Notes: a model not told the origin generated them from the letters alone. Numbered from the stretch's first letter, positions 34,302 to 44,453 are shown. The stretch: DNA of 64,000 bases from Mycobacterium marinum (GCF_003391395.1 NZ_CP024190.1:5146001-5210000), one strand, 5' to 3'. Translations and numbers: made by a program.

Positions 34302-34315
34302 TGGAACACGTTTTA
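34302..34315. promoter_or_regulatory. KstR-like operator upstream of 3-beta-HSD
   Basis: TGGAACACGTTTTA matches the KstR consensus TNNAACNNGTTNNA. It ends three bases before ATG 34319 (or 15 before ATG 34331). The 3-beta-hydroxysteroid dehydrogenase gene (Rv1106c) is, as I recall, a predicted KstR target in M. tuberculosis, which supports the reading. Confidence 0.7.
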
Positions 34316-34318
34316 GTT

Positions 34319-35413
34319 ATGCTTCGGCCCATGGGTGATGCATCGCTGACAACCGAACTCGGCCGTGTCCTGGTTACCGGTGGCTCAGGATTTGTCGGGT
34401 CCAACCTGGTGACCACGCTGCTCGACCGTGGACATCACGTGCGTTCGTTCGACCGCGCGCCCTCGCCACTGCCCCCGCATCCGCAGTTGGAGGTGCTACA
34501 GGGGGACATCACCGACGCGGCCACCTGCGCCACAGCGGTCGACGGTGTCGACACGGTCTTTCACACCGCGGCCATCATCGAGCTGATGGGCGGCGCATCG
34601 GTGACCGACGAGTACCGCAAGCGCAGTTTCTCGGTCAACGTCGGCGGTACCGAGAATCTGGTGCGCGAGGGGCAGCAGGCCGGGGTGAAGCGGTTCGTCT
34701 ACACCTCCTCGAACAGCGTGGTGATGGGCGGGCAAATCATCGCCGGCGGCGACGAAAAGCTGCCCTACACCAATCGGTTCAATGACCTCTACACCGAAAC
34801 CAAGGTGGTTGCAGAGAAATTCGTGTTGTCGCAGAACGGCAACAATGAAATGCTCACCTGCGCAATCCGTCCTAGTGGAATCTGGGGAACGGGCGATCAG
34901 CTGATGTTCCGCAAGTTGTTCGAAAGCGTGATCAAGGGCCACGTCAAGGTGCTGGTTGGGCCCAAGTCAGCACTGCTGGATAACTCCTACGTAGACAACC
35001 TGATTCACGGTTTCATTCTGGCGGCCCAGCATTTGGTGCCCGGCGGCAGCGCACCCGGTCAGGCCTACTTCATCAACGACGCAGAGCCGATCAACATGTT
35101 CGAGTTCGCCCGGCCCGTGGTGGAAGCGTGCGGGGAAAAATGGCCCCGAGTAAGGGTTTCCGGCCCGATGGTGCACCGGGCGATGACTGGTTGGCAACGA
35201 CTGCACTTCCGGTTCGGATTGCCCGCGCCGCTGCTGGAGCCACTGGCCGTGGAACGGCTGTACCTGGACAACTATTTCTCAGTCGACAAGGCCCGCCGCG
35301 ACCTCGGTTATGAACCCAAGTTCACCACCGAACAGGCGCTCAAAGAATGCCTGCCCTATTACGTGGACCTGTTCCGCCAGATGAAAAGCGAAGTCAAAGC
35401 CGGCGGCCGGTGA
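34319..35413 (+). CDS. 3-beta-hydroxysteroid dehydrogenase / delta5-delta4 isomerase
   Basis: Converts cholesterol to cholest-4-en-3-one, the entry step of cholesterol use in mycobacteria. The protein has 364 residues and is an extended SDR. The cofactor loop G-G-S-G-F-V-G is near residue 21 and Y-x-x-x-K in L-Y-T-E-T-K, with Y-T-S-S-N-S before it. The M-L-R-x-M-G-D-A-S-L-T-T-E-L opening is the same as in Rv1106c. An earlier in-frame start (34277) would place the operator inside the gene. The nearby KstR-like site implies cholesterol-dependent derepression. Confidence 0.93.
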   Translation: MLRPMGDASLTTELGRVLVTGGSGFVGSNLVTTLLDRGHHVRSFDRAPSPLPPHPQLEVLQGDITDAATCATAVDGVDTVFHTAAIIELMGGASVTDEYRKRSFSVNVGGTENLVREGQQAGVKRFVYTSSNSVVMGGQIIAGGDEKLPYTNRFNDLYTETKVVAEKFVLSQNGNNEMLTCAIRPSGIWGTGDQLMFRKLFESVIKGHVKVLVGPKSALLDNSYVDNLIHGFILAAQHLVPGGSAPGQAYFINDAEPINMFEFARPVVEACGEKWPRVRVSGPMVHRAMTGWQRLHFRFGLPAPLLEPLAVERLYLDNYFSVDKARRDLGYEPKFTTEQALKECLPYYVDLFRQMKSEVKAGGR

Positions 35414-35578
35414 ATTAGCCTGCGGCCAGCAAGTCACGGTAACGCCGGTGGGCGCGACCGTGGTGATGATTCACCAGAGGCGGGCTGACTAACCACCACG
35501 TGATCGATCGACACCAACCCGGCACCGGTTTGACCACCGTCAGGCTCGGGCATCCTCGGATGGGAGTCCCATCATGCC

Positions 35579-35590
35579 AAGGAGGTGATC
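35579..35590 (+). promoter_or_regulatory. Full-length Shine-Dalgarno sequence
   Basis: AAGGAGGTGATC, directly before ATG 35591, is a 12-base complement to the conserved 3' end of 16S rRNA, far longer than usual. A small hairpin, GATGGG-AG-TCCCATC, at about 35559-35574 lies just ahead. The pair could give very strong, or structurally gated, translation initiation. Confidence 0.75.
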
Positions 35591-35848
35591 ATGCCGAACC
35601 CCTCGATCAAGAACGAGAAGCTATACCAGGATCTGCGTAAAGAAGGCAGCTCCAAGGAAAAGGCAGCGCGGATTTCCAATGCGGCAGCTGCCCAGGGTAC
35701 TTCCTCGGTGGGCCGTAAAGGCGGCAAGGCCGGGCCCTATCCGGACTGGACGGTGCCAGAACTGAAGAAACGAGCCAAAGAGCTTGGCATGTCCAGGTAT
35801 TCGAGCCTGACAAAAGACGAGTTGATCAGCAAGCTGCGCAACCACTGA
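35591..35848 (+). CDS. Small basic protein with Rho-N/SAP-like C-terminus (DUF7218 type)
   Basis: An 85-residue, Lys-rich protein. The N-terminal half (P-S-I-K-N-E-K-L-Y-Q-D-L-R-K-E-G-x-S-K-E-K-A-A-R-I-S-N) is a common actinobacterial DUF. The C-terminal 40 residues (W-T-V-P-E-L-K-K-R-A-K-E-L-G...L-T-K-D-E-L-I-S-K-L-R) have the SAP / Rho N-terminal helix-extended-loop shape associated with nucleic-acid binding. The exceptional ribosome binding site suggests abundant expression. The function is unknown. Confidence 0.8.
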   Translation: MPNPSIKNEKLYQDLRKEGSSKEKAARISNAAAAQGTSSVGRKGGKAGPYPDWTVPELKKRAKELGMSRYSSLTKDELISKLRNH

Positions 35849-35942
35849 GCCCCATCGGTGCCGTGCGCCGACACACGTAGCGCCCGGATGGTGGCAGGTG
35901 CTCTCCGCACGGAGGGGCACCTGCCATCGTTGAGCACCCGGA

Positions 35943-36347
35943 TCAACCAGCCATGAATTCGTGGTAGGCCGATTCGAGATCCGGCGGCAGCGCCGCCACA
36001 TCGCATTGGCGCTCGGTATCACCGACTGGCGCCAGAATGGCACGCAGGTCGTGGTACTCCTGCGGATGCGCCGTGAAATAGCTGCGCAGGCTGGCAGCTG
36101 CTGGTGCATACGGTTGCCCATAGGCAGCCATGACTACCTGGTTGGCGCCTTCGTGGGCCGCCAAATATTGGCGCGCCGAAGCGGTCACCGACGACACGGT
36201 GGCAGATACGCCTTGCGGACTGCAGTCAGGAGCTGCGACCGCTTGGGGCGCACCCATGAATCCGATGGCTAGTTCCCCGATGAGGCAACCCGCGCTGATG
36301 GACACCACTTGCCGGCGCGCACGTATACCGATGATTTTCTTCATCAT
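35943..36347 (-). CDS. Secreted haemophore-like (haem-binding) protein
   Basis: A 134-residue precursor with a Sec signal peptide: basic M-M-K-K-I-I-G-I-R-A-R-R, a hydrophobic core, then a probable cleavage after A-V-A-A near residue 39. The mature part has two cysteines (P-D-C-S and R-Q-C-D-V-A) framing helices with the A-x-R-x-Y-L-A-A-H and L-R-S-Y-F-T-A-H-P motifs of the mycobacterial haemophore/haemophore-related family (Rv0203 fold). It may scavenge haem or be a structural relative. Family call by eye. Confidence 0.72.
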   Translation of the reverse strand: MMKKIIGIRARRQVVSISAGCLIGELAIGFMGAPQAVAAPDCSPQGVSATVSSVTASARQYLAAHEGANQVVMAAYGQPYAPAAASLRSYFTAHPQEYHDLRAILAPVGDTERQCDVAALPPDLESAYHEFMAG

Positions 36348-37035
36348 TTGATTCCTTCGGATTGGCGAATCAATCGTTGAAGGTTCCCGAATACCCAGGA
36401 TCCAAAGTAGCGGAGGAATTTGGTCCAGGTCGGTGACCGGGTTCGCTCATTCGGCCGCTTCCCGGTGATCTGCCGGGCAAGCGTGGTGACTGTGCGAAGC
36501 AAGCGACCAGAGTGACGCGCGAAGCCTGAAAATCTCGGAAAAGACGGATCGGTTCTTATCGAATCGTGACACGGACCGTGACCAAACCGTAGTCATCGGC
36601 GCTGGCGGAAACGCATCGATCCACGACGGCTACGGACACAGGTCGACAAGTTCTGGTCGACCAGGCCCCAAGGGGATGGTCCAGGTAACGACCTGGGTAT
36701 CGCTTCAAAAGCGAGGCCGCTGTTGCCCGGCATGCCGGGGTGGCCCGGTGCCGGTATCGTCAGCCGGCACCCCCGACCCGGTCTCCGAATTACCCGTTCC
36801 AACTCAACATCTGCCTGCGCCGCATCGCGGTCACCCGGATTCGCCTCGGCGGCCCCGCCTCACACGCCGCCTCGCCAACACCGTCTTCGCTCATCGGCAC
36901 ACCGACCGACAAAATCCGTCAAACCACTTGCCAACCGGTAGCGGCCTGGCATAAGAGAAATTCATAGTAGGAAGCAACAAGATGCGGTGTGTTTTCCGGC
37001 CGTCATTTCTGGTTGTTCCGCATGGGAGGCGCCCA
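36348..37035. other. 688-bp intergenic region before PE_PGRS
   Basis: No gene is recognised. Short plus-strand frames around 36676-36967 overlap one another in different frames and show no family features. The stretch should hold the promoter of the haemophore-like gene near 36360 and that of the PE_PGRS gene near 36960; GGGAGGC lies 6 bases before the PE_PGRS start. Confidence 0.45.
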
Positions 37036-38601
37036 GTGTCGTTTGTGATCGCTGAGCCCGAGCTGCTCGCTGCCACCGCTACCCACCTGTCCTCGCTCAG
37101 GACGACACTCGTTGCAGCCAACGCAGCTGCGGCAGTTCCGACCACGGGGCTCCTGGCTGCAGCCGATGACGAGGTGTCGGTGGCCATCGCCGCAGGTTTT
37201 CGCGCGTACGGCCAGGCATATCAAGCGCTGAGCGCTCAAGCCGCGGATGTTCATGCGCGATTCGTACAAGCGTTGGCTGCTGGCGCCGATCGGTATGCCA
37301 GCGCCGAAGCCGCCAACGCCGGGCAGCAACTGCTCGACATCGTCAATGCCCCCACCCAGGCATTGATTGGCCGCCCGCTGATCGGCAATGGCACCAACGG
37401 AGCACCCGGAACCGGCCAAGATGGCGGGCCGGGCGGACTATTGATCGGCAACGGCGGGTCCGGGGGCTCCGGCGCTGCGGGCACCAACGGCGGCAACGGT
37501 GGCGCCGCAGGATTGTTGGGCGCCGGTGGTGCCGGTGGTGTGGGCGGCTTCGGGCTACCTGGGGGTGCGGGCGGCAACGGCGGAGCAGGCGGAGCCGGCG
37601 GCCTGTTCGGCAATGGCGGCAACGGCGGCACCGGCGGGGGCTCCTTGGACGGCAACGGCGGCAGCGGCGGGGCAGGCGGCGCGGGCGGTTTCTTGGGTTC
37701 GGGCGGCAAAGGCGGCGTCGGAGGCGTCAGCGCGCACCAGGTCGGCGGCACCGGTGGTCCCGGTGGGACCGGTGGACTACTGGGCGCGGGCGGCGCCGGT
37801 GGTGATGGCGGGCAAGCCGATGACGCCATCGGCGGAACCGGAGGCACCGGCGGAAGCGGCGGCACGCTCTACGGATCCGGCGGGCTCGGCGGCAACGGCG
37901 GCAACGGCGGCCACCAGGGGGGCCTGGGTGGAGCGGGTGGCTCGGGCGGGCTGTTCGGCGACGGCGGCTCCGGCGGCGACGGCGGAACCGGCGGCACCAA
38001 TGGCGCAGCCGGTGGAGCAGGCGGTCGTGGCGGCTTGCTCTATGGATCCGGTGGCGACGGTGGTGACGGCGGCAACGGGCAACCGGCCGATGGCGGCGCG
38101 GGCGGCGCGGGCGGCGCCGGCGGCCTGCTGGGCGCCGGCGGTAACGGTGGCGACGGCGGGGTTGGCCACGACAACGGCGGGGCAGGCGGCGCCGGCGGCC
38201 GAGCCGGCCCGCTAGTCGGAGCGGGGGGCAACGGGGGCGACGGTGGCGCCGCGGGTCTCCACGGTGGCCAGGGAGGGAGCGGCGGCAACGCGGGCATCCT
38301 GCTCGGCAATGGCGGTGCCGGCGGCACCGGCGGCTGGGGCGGCTTCAGCGTGCCTGGTCAGGGCGGGACCGGTGGAGCCGGAGGACATGCTGGGCTGATC
38401 GGCAACGGGGGAAACGGTGGCGCCGGCGGGATCACCTCGGTCGCCGGTGGCACCGGCGGCGACGGGGGCAAAGGTGGCGATGCATGGGTGATCGGCAACG
38501 GCGGCAATGGCGGCAGCGGCGGCACCGGCACCCAACCGGGTGGCCCGGGTGTGGGGGGATCCGGGGGTTCACTGATCGGCCAGCATGGGTTGAACGGGTA
38601 G
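37036..38601 (+). CDS. PE_PGRS family protein
   Basis: A 521-residue protein. The N-terminal PE domain ([11 protein letters not shown], then [12 protein letters not shown]) occupies residues 1-95. The linker [16 protein letters not shown] is followed by about 400 residues of GGxGG-type repeats. PE domains direct export by type VII (ESX-5) secretion to the cell surface. The GTG at 37036 is the canonical start; the ATG at 36982 is not. No separate C-terminal domain is present. I recall no PE_PGRS gene at this place in M. tuberculosis. Confidence 0.92.
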   Translation: MSFVIAEPELLAATATHLSSLRTTLVAANAAAAVPTTGLLAAADDEVSVAIAAGFRAYGQAYQALSAQAADVHARFVQALAAGADRYASAEAANAGQQLLDIVNAPTQALIGRPLIGNGTNGAPGTGQDGGPGGLLIGNGGSGGSGAAGTNGGNGGAAGLLGAGGAGGVGGFGLPGGAGGNGGAGGAGGLFGNGGNGGTGGGSLDGNGGSGGAGGAGGFLGSGGKGGVGGVSAHQVGGTGGPGGTGGLLGAGGAGGDGGQADDAIGGTGGTGGSGGTLYGSGGLGGNGGNGGHQGGLGGAGGSGGLFGDGGSGGDGGTGGTNGAAGGAGGRGGLLYGSGGDGGDGGNGQPADGGAGGAGGAGGLLGAGGNGGDGGVGHDNGGAGGAGGRAGPLVGAGGNGGDGGAAGLHGGQGGSGGNAGILLGNGGAGGTGGWGGFSVPGQGGTGGAGGHAGLIGNGGNGGAGGITSVAGGTGGDGGKGGDAWVIGNGGNGGSGGTGTQPGGPGVGGSGGSLIGQHGLNG

Positions 38602-38870
38602 CGAACGACACGGGGACCCCGCACGACACCTCGGCATCACCAGTCCGACCGTCCAGCGATGGCTCGACCGGTCCCGCTCGCGCGGCAGCCGCGCGGCGCC
38701 CGAGAGGACAACCGGCACGCCGACCGTCACCACCACGTCAAGATTTGTGACGCCGCATTGGGTGTCTTCGGCCCTCATTGCGCACACCGCGCGGCAAAGA
38801 ACCGAGCAGCGTCCCGCCTTCGTCGTCTGCCCACCTTTGACGAACGTGAAACAGACACCCCATCGTCCGC

Positions 38871-40460
38871 CTACCGGAAACCCACGACCTCCCGGCCCCA
38901 GGCGGCGCGAATGGGTGCGTCGATATCGCGCGCAACCCTGTCGGACTTGTCGATGACCAGGCAAGCGCGGTCGCCGTCCTGGTAAGCCGGCCAGTCCGGT
39001 TCACCGGCGGGGCCCGCGGGATTGGCCTGGGTAGCAAAGTTGATCCACCGGGTCCGCATCCTCTTGGAGACGGCCCTGGCGGTCTTCGCGCCACCGAGTC
39101 GCAAGGTGGGGTCCTGCGGTCCCCCGAGATTGCCCCAAACGTAGGGCAGCTCGGTCGCGTGAGCAGCCCGCACCAGCAGCAGCTTCAGCAGCGGCGTGGA
39201 GTAGTCGAAGCGGTACAGGTACACCGGCGCCACCCTGCTGTGGCCCTCGGCCAGCCATACCGATGGCATCCGAAAGCCGACGTCGGTGGCGATGCTGAGC
39301 GGCCTGGCCCTGCGCCGCAGCCGGGAATAGGCCAGGCCGATCTCCTCTTCGGTCGGCAACTGCAGGTCGGGCTGCTCGGCGGCGATCTGGGTGAACATGG
39401 ACGTGATCGCGCGTGGCGTGATCGGCATTAGCGGCGATCGCATCAGCCGGAACAGCGCGGCTTCATGCTTGTTGGTGCCGACCAGCAATGGGACCGGGTG
39501 CGAGCGGCCTTCCTGAGCGACCTTCACCGGATAGTCGGTGAGCACATCGCCGTCGACGATCGGGACGAACGCCAACGTGCCGGGGTTACGCACCGGCACT
39601 TCGTTGAACACTTCTGTCGAGGCGGCAACGATCGCCGCGGTGGGCAGCTGCGTCAGTTTGTCCACGTCGCTGGCGGCGATTCCCAGCTTGTCGAGCAGGT
39701 GCACCGCGACACGCTGCGCCCTTTCCCGGTCGTATACCGAGGTAGCCGGCGAGCTTTGGGCGATCGCGCGGGAGAACAAGCCCCGAGCCGCCGGGGTCAC
39801 CAGCAGCGTCGTCACCAGACCCGCACCGGCGGATTCACCGAACAGCGTGATGTTGGCGGGATCGCCGCCGAACGCCGCGATGTTCTCGCGTACCCAATGC
39901 AATGCAGCCAGCACATCGCGCAGCCCGACGTTGGAATCAAAACTCCGTCCGGCATGGCTCAACGACGACAGGTCCAGGAAGCCCAGGGCACCGAGCCGGT
40001 AGTTCACCGTCACCACGATGACCTCACCGCTGCTGGCCAACCTCCGGCCGTCATAGAGGGCCTGACTTGCCGAGCCCAGCATGTATGCGCCACCGTGCAG
40101 CCACACCATCACCGGTTTCCCGGCACCGGGTGCGGTGTTCGCCGGCGCCCAGATGTTCAGCCGTAGACAGTCTTCGTCCTGCGGCGCGCCGAGGTCGATG
40201 GGCATGTTGGCCAGCACCGGCTGAGGGCAGACCGGCCCGAAAGCGGTGGCATCGGCGATCTCGGTCCATGGTTGGGGTGGCTGCGGGGCCCGGAACCGCA
40301 GCTCGCCCACGGGCGGCGCGCCATACCGGATGCCCTTCCACGATTTAGTCCGGACCTCGCTACCGGCCGCTGCAATGCCGTCTTCGGCGCCCCGGACCGG
40401 CCCATAGGCGGTTTCGACCACATAGCCGTCACTCGCCATTCGTCTGATGTCACTGGCCAT
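38871..40460 (-). CDS. Type-B carboxylesterase
   Basis: A 529-residue esterase of the carboxylesterase/para-nitrobenzyl esterase family. Visible are the oxyanion W-L-H-G-G-A-Y motif, the E-D-C-L-R-L-N signature, the nucleophile elbow F-G-E-S-A-G-A and the C-terminal catalytic His region H-A-T-E-L-P-Y-V-W-G. The gene is complete here. In M. tuberculosis I recall the equivalent locus as two fragments (Rv1104/Rv1105). No signal peptide is seen. ATG 40460, with AGGAG 13 bases ahead. Confidence 0.93.
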   Translation of the reverse strand: MASDIRRMASDGYVVETAYGPVRGAEDGIAAAGSEVRTKSWKGIRYGAPPVGELRFRAPQPPQPWTEIADATAFGPVCPQPVLANMPIDLGAPQDEDCLRLNIWAPANTAPGAGKPVMVWLHGGAYMLGSASQALYDGRRLASSGEVIVVTVNYRLGALGFLDLSSLSHAGRSFDSNVGLRDVLAALHWVRENIAAFGGDPANITLFGESAGAGLVTTLLVTPAARGLFSRAIAQSSPATSVYDRERAQRVAVHLLDKLGIAASDVDKLTQLPTAAIVAASTEVFNEVPVRNPGTLAFVPIVDGDVLTDYPVKVAQEGRSHPVPLLVGTNKHEAALFRLMRSPLMPITPRAITSMFTQIAAEQPDLQLPTEEEIGLAYSRLRRRARPLSIATDVGFRMPSVWLAEGHSRVAPVYLYRFDYSTPLLKLLLVRAAHATELPYVWGNLGGPQDPTLRLGGAKTARAVSKRMRTRWINFATQANPAGPAGEPDWPAYQDGDRACLVIDKSDRVARDIDAPIRAAWGREVVGFR

Positions 40461-40648
40461 AATTGTGAAAACTCCTGTTCCCCTTGGCTCAGGTTAACGA
40501 CTGGCAATCGCACAGCTGCCGAATGGGCCACACCCAGCGGTCAATGGCACCGGAGTGCTCATGGCGCACGGGACAAGCGCCCGAACAACAACACTGTCTG
40601 CGGCTAAGGTTGCGCTCAACATCGACGCGGAGGGCGGGCCCCGGTCCA

Positions 40649-41806
40649 GTGAACACCGAATTCACGCTCAGTCAGAAACGCGCTCTGGCGATTGTCACGC
40701 TGGCCGCCCTGCTGTTCGGCGCCTACTTCCTGCGCAGCTATTTCGTGCTGATTGTGGTGGCCGCCGTCGGCGCATATCTGTTCACACCACTGTTCAATTG
40801 GTTCAACAAGCGGCTGAACGCGGGCCTGTCGGCGACCCTCACCCTGTTGACGGCACTGGTGGTGGTCATCGTCCCGGTTGGGCTGCTGGTCGGCCTGGCG
40901 GTCGTCCAGATTGCCCGGATGGTGGAGAACATTGCCGGCTGGGTCAAGACAACCGACCTGAGCAGCCTCGGCGACAAGGCCCTGCAACTGGTCAATGAGC
41001 TCCTGGCCCGAGTGCCGTTCTTGCATGTCACCGTGACGGCGGAGGCACTGCGCAAAATGATGATCTCGGTGGCGCAAAACGTCGGCCAGTGGCTGCTGCA
41101 CTTTCTGCAGAATGCGGCCGGCAGCCTGGCCGGCGCGGTTACCTCGGGGATCATCTTTCTGTACGTGTTCATGGCACTGCTGCTCAACCGCGAGAAGCTG
41201 CGGACACTGATCGGTCAGCTCAACCCGCTGGGTGAAGAAGTCACAGATTTGTACTTGCGCAAGATGGGCTCGATGGTGCGCGGCACCGTGATCGGTCAGT
41301 TCGTCATCGCGCTGTGTCAAGGTGTTGCCGGTGCCGCGTCCATCTACGTCGCCGGATTTCACCACGGGTTCTTCATTTTCGCGATCCTGCTCACCGCAAT
41401 GTCCATCATTCCGCTCGGCGGCGGAATTGTGACAATTCCATTCGGTATCGGGATGGCGTTCTATGGCAATATCGGCGGCGGCGCGTTCGTCGTCTTGTGG
41501 CACTTGCTGGTGGTCACCAATATCGACAACTTCTTGCGACCGATTCTGGTTCCACGCGATGCCCGGCTCAATTCGGCGCTCATGCTGATGTCGGTATTCG
41601 CCGGCATCGGCATGTTCGGCCCGTGGGGGATCATCATCGGTCCGGTGCTGATGATCCTCATCGTCACCACGATCGACGTCTACCTGGCCGTGTACAAGGG
41701 CGTCGAGCTCAAGGACCGCAGCGCCAAGCCCGCCCGCCGCAACTGGTTGCCCCGCAGAACCGGGAATGCGCCGACAAACGCGGCTACTGACTCAACCGCT
41801 CAGTGA
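40649..41806 (+). CDS. AI-2E/PerM-family membrane permease
   Basis: A 385-residue polytopic protein with about eight helices. The first three are near residues 12-90, a soluble mid-part is at about 110-150, and the conserved I-P-L-G-G-G and G-x-x-G-P-W-G-I-I-I-G-P signatures of the AI-2E transporter family come towards the end. The transported substrate in mycobacteria is unknown. GTG 40649 gives exactly the length of Rv1101c. The 3' end overlaps the convergent dienelactone hydrolase gene by 23 bases. Confidence 0.88.
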   Translation: MNTEFTLSQKRALAIVTLAALLFGAYFLRSYFVLIVVAAVGAYLFTPLFNWFNKRLNAGLSATLTLLTALVVVIVPVGLLVGLAVVQIARMVENIAGWVKTTDLSSLGDKALQLVNELLARVPFLHVTVTAEALRKMMISVAQNVGQWLLHFLQNAAGSLAGAVTSGIIFLYVFMALLLNREKLRTLIGQLNPLGEEVTDLYLRKMGSMVRGTVIGQFVIALCQGVAGAASIYVAGFHHGFFIFAILLTAMSIIPLGGGIVTIPFGIGMAFYGNIGGGAFVVLWHLLVVTNIDNFLRPILVPRDARLNSALMLMSVFAGIGMFGPWGIIIGPVLMILIVTTIDVYLAVYKGVELKDRSAKPARRNWLPRRTGNAPTNAATDSTAQ

Positions 41807-42584
41807 GGAACTCGACCACGCGCTTACGGGCCTCATACGCCGGATGGCCGTCCACCTCACGAACCTCTTCGGTGAGTACCGAATGCGCCATCCGGCCAAA
41901 GCCGTCCGGGTTGCCCGGGCCGGAATCGATCTCGATCACCTCAAACGCGTCACCCAGACGCGCCTTGAGCGTGCTGAACCGCTCACGCGGCGCCGTCTTG
42001 TCCTCGCTGAAGCGCAAACCGATGGCGCACAGCCCCTCATTCGCACAACGATCGGCGACCACCTGGAGCTCGGACTCACTTAGCCCGGGGTCACTGCGCT
42101 GCGCGGACGTCAGCGGCAGCGGCACCGACGGCTGACTGAGCACCGGGGCGAGCACGCTGTCATCGACGGCGGCGGCCAACGCAAAACCGCCGGTGAAGCA
42201 TTGCCCGATCACCCCCACCCCCTTGCCCGGTGTGGACGCGTTGAGATCACGCGCCAGCGCGCGCAGAAAGATCGATACCGGCCGCTCCTTGTTGGTGGCC
42301 ATCGCCGCGAACTCCTTGGCCACACATCCGCGGGAGATTTCGAGCGCCACATAACCGATCGACACCGCCTTGCCCGGCTTGCCGAACAACGACGGAATGG
42401 CCACCGTGAATCCGTTGTCCACCAGGTGGTTTCCCAGCGCCAGTACGCCGGGATGGATGCCCGGCATCTCCGGGATCAGCACCACTCCGGGGCCTGAGCC
42501 TTTGCGAAAGACGTCGTGGGTGTAGCCGCCGCCGGTGAACGGTGCCGCCGACCATCCGGCCAAGTCCGCTTCGGGTCCGCTCAC
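41784..42584 (-). CDS. Dienelactone hydrolase family protein
   Basis: A 266-residue alpha/beta hydrolase. The nucleophile elbow is V-I-G-Q-C-F-T-G-G with Cys, the hallmark of dienelactone hydrolases. An E-M-P-G-I block and the C-terminal D-G-H-P-A-Y-E-A-R His region follow. DLH enzymes open lactone rings in aromatic degradation, though many mycobacterial members have other ester substrates. GTG 42584. It is downstream of the DUF4245 gene on the same strand with a 27-base gap, so an operon is likely. Confidence 0.85.
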   Translation of the reverse strand: MSGPEADLAGWSAAPFTGGGYTHDVFRKGSGPGVVLIPEMPGIHPGVLALGNHLVDNGFTVAIPSLFGKPGKAVSIGYVALEISRGCVAKEFAAMATNKERPVSIFLRALARDLNASTPGKGVGVIGQCFTGGFALAAAVDDSVLAPVLSQPSVPLPLTSAQRSDPGLSESELQVVADRCANEGLCAIGLRFSEDKTAPRERFSTLKARLGDAFEVIEIDSGPGNPDGFGRMAHSVLTEEVREVDGHPAYEARKRVVEFLTERLSQ

Positions 42585-42611
42585 GATCAGTCCCTTCTGC
42601 CGGCTTGCCGG

Positions 42612-43259
42612 CTAATTCTTGGTCGGCAGCGGCGCCTGCGATTGCGTAGCCAGCGCCAGCGTACGGAACTCGTCGGCGCTTCCGGCGCCGGTGATTGCGA
42701 CCTGGGCGGGACCCTCCGGGCTGGTAAGCCGGGTGGTCCACACCGGCTCGGTGGAGCCGTTGCTATCGGTGCCTTCGTAGACAACCCAGCTGGTGTCGAC
42801 CACATCCACAGTGCCGGTCGGATACATGTCCGGATGGATCGATCGGACCAGCTTGTCCTCGTCGGCATTGCTCTGGGTCAGGCTCAGGTACATCCCCGAT
42901 GGGCTGATGTATCCCACCTTCGAGGTGGTCGCGCGCAGCAGCTGACCGTTGGCCGGATCGGTGCGCCCATTCTCGATGCCGCCACGACCGCCCGAGTTGG
43001 CTTTCCATCCATCCGGCAGGACGGGCAGCCGAATCGGGAATCCCAGGGCGGCCGCGTCGGCCTTCAGAGCCGCCGCGGCGTCGTAGGACGGGACATTTCC
43101 TCGATTGGTCGCGCCCGGTTGGAAGGAACACATCCCTACCAGGCCTGCCAGCAGGATGCAGCCAACCACCAGCGGGGCAAGCGACCAGAACATGTCGCGC
43201 CCATCCTGCAGCAACCGTGGTTTGGCCGGCTTCGGGCCCGGCTGCGGCTCACCAGTCAC
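42612..43259 (-). CDS. DUF4245 membrane-anchored protein
   Basis: A 215-residue protein. A basic, Pro-rich N-terminus is followed by one membrane helix ([17 protein letters not shown] at about residues 23-40) and an extracytoplasmic domain with the W-x-A-N-S-G conserved block. It matches Rv1100. The function is unknown. The GTG at 43259 was chosen over the long frame to 43400, which would run into the divergent glpX gene. Confidence 0.82.
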   Translation of the reverse strand: MTGEPQPGPKPAKPRLLQDGRDMFWSLAPLVVGCILLAGLVGMCSFQPGATNRGNVPSYDAAAALKADAAALGFPIRLPVLPDGWKANSGGRGGIENGRTDPANGQLLRATTSKVGYISPSGMYLSLTQSNADEDKLVRSIHPDMYPTGTVDVVDTSWVVYEGTDSNGSTEPVWTTRLTSPEGPAQVAITGAGSADEFRTLALATQSQAPLPTKN

Positions 43260-43327
43260 CTGGCCAGTATCGCAGGCCAGTATCCCAGCTCCAGCCCGGT
43301 GATCTGCTTCTGGGACAATCACCAACC

Positions 43328-44416
43328 ATGACAGCTCAGGGATCCGGTTCGTCGCCAACCGCGGTCGCGGGGCGCGACCCATCGCTGCCACGGCCGCCAC
43401 GTGGCGAAGCCCCCGACCGCAACCTGGCGATGGAACTCGTGCGAGTCACCGAGGCCGGTGCCATGGCCGCGGGCCGCTGGGTGGGGCGCGGCGACAAGGA
43501 GGGTGGCGACGCCGCCGCTGTCGACGCGATTCGCGAGCTGGTGAACTCGGTGTCGATGCGTGGCGTCGTGGTCATCGGCGAGGGCGAGAAAGACGACGCC
43601 CCGATGTTGTACAACGGCGAAGACGTCGGAAATGGCGACGGGCCAGAGTGCGACTTCGCTGTCGACCCGATTGATGGCACCACACTGATGAGCAAGGGCA
43701 TGCCCAACGCCATCTCGGTGCTGGCGGTAGCCGATCGCGGTGCGATGTTCGATCCGTCGGCGGTGTTCTACATGAACAAGATCGCCGTCGGCCCCGAGGC
43801 CGCGCACGTGCTCGACATCACCGCACCCATTGCCGAGAACGTTCGGGCGGTGGCCCGGGTCAAGGCATTGTCGGCGCGGGACATGACGGTATGCATCCTG
43901 GACCGGCCGCGACACGCCCAGTTGATCGAGGACGTTCGGGCCACCGGCGCCCGGATCCGGCTGATCACCGATGGCGACGTCGCCGGCGCCATCTCGGCAT
44001 GCCGACCGGAATCGGGCACCGACATGCTGGCCGGGATCGGCGGCACGCCGGAGGGCATCATCGCCGCCGCCGCGATTCGCTGCATGGGCGGAGCCATCCA
44101 GGCGCAACTGGCCCCCAAGGACGAGGCCGAGCGTCGCAAGGCGCTCGACGCCGGCTACGACCTCGATCAGGTGCTGACCACCGAGGACTTGGTGTCCGGG
44201 GAAAACGTCTTCTTCTGTGCCACCGGGGTCACCGACGGTGACCTGCTCAAGGGTGTTCGCTACTACCCGGGCGGCTGCACCACGCAGTCGATCGTGATGC
44301 GGTCCAAGTCGGGCACCGTGCGGATGATCGAGGCCTACCACCGACTTTCCAAACTCAACGAATACTCGGCGATCGACTTCACCGGCGACAGCACCGCCGC
44401 CTATCCCCTGCCGTAA
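43328..44416 (+). CDS. glpX: Class II fructose-1,6-bisphosphatase
   Basis: Hydrolyses fructose 1,6-bisphosphate to fructose 6-phosphate, an essential step of gluconeogenesis when the bacterium grows on lipids or cholesterol. The protein has 362 residues. The metal site D-P-I-D-G-T-T, the [10 protein letters not shown] block and the G-x-G-G-T-P-E-G loop are seen. It corresponds to Rv1099c. It is followed by fumC after 37 bases on the same strand, a probable operon of central carbon metabolism. Confidence 0.96.
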   Translation: MTAQGSGSSPTAVAGRDPSLPRPPRGEAPDRNLAMELVRVTEAGAMAAGRWVGRGDKEGGDAAAVDAIRELVNSVSMRGVVVIGEGEKDDAPMLYNGEDVGNGDGPECDFAVDPIDGTTLMSKGMPNAISVLAVADRGAMFDPSAVFYMNKIAVGPEAAHVLDITAPIAENVRAVARVKALSARDMTVCILDRPRHAQLIEDVRATGARIRLITDGDVAGAISACRPESGTDMLAGIGGTPEGIIAAAAIRCMGGAIQAQLAPKDEAERRKALDAGYDLDQVLTTEDLVSGENVFFCATGVTDGDLLKGVRYYPGGCTTQSIVMRSKSGTVRMIEAYHRLSKLNEYSAIDFTGDSTAAYPLP

Positions 44417-44453
44417 CACCCCTCCCGCAAACCCGACCAGCAAGGACCCGCCA

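Noticed and set aside
37400..38600. Dense short repeats that could suggest a CRISPR or satellite array
   Set aside because: They are in-frame GGxGG-coding repeats of a PE_PGRS gene, without constant repeat length or unique spacers; the same applies at 54369-55500.
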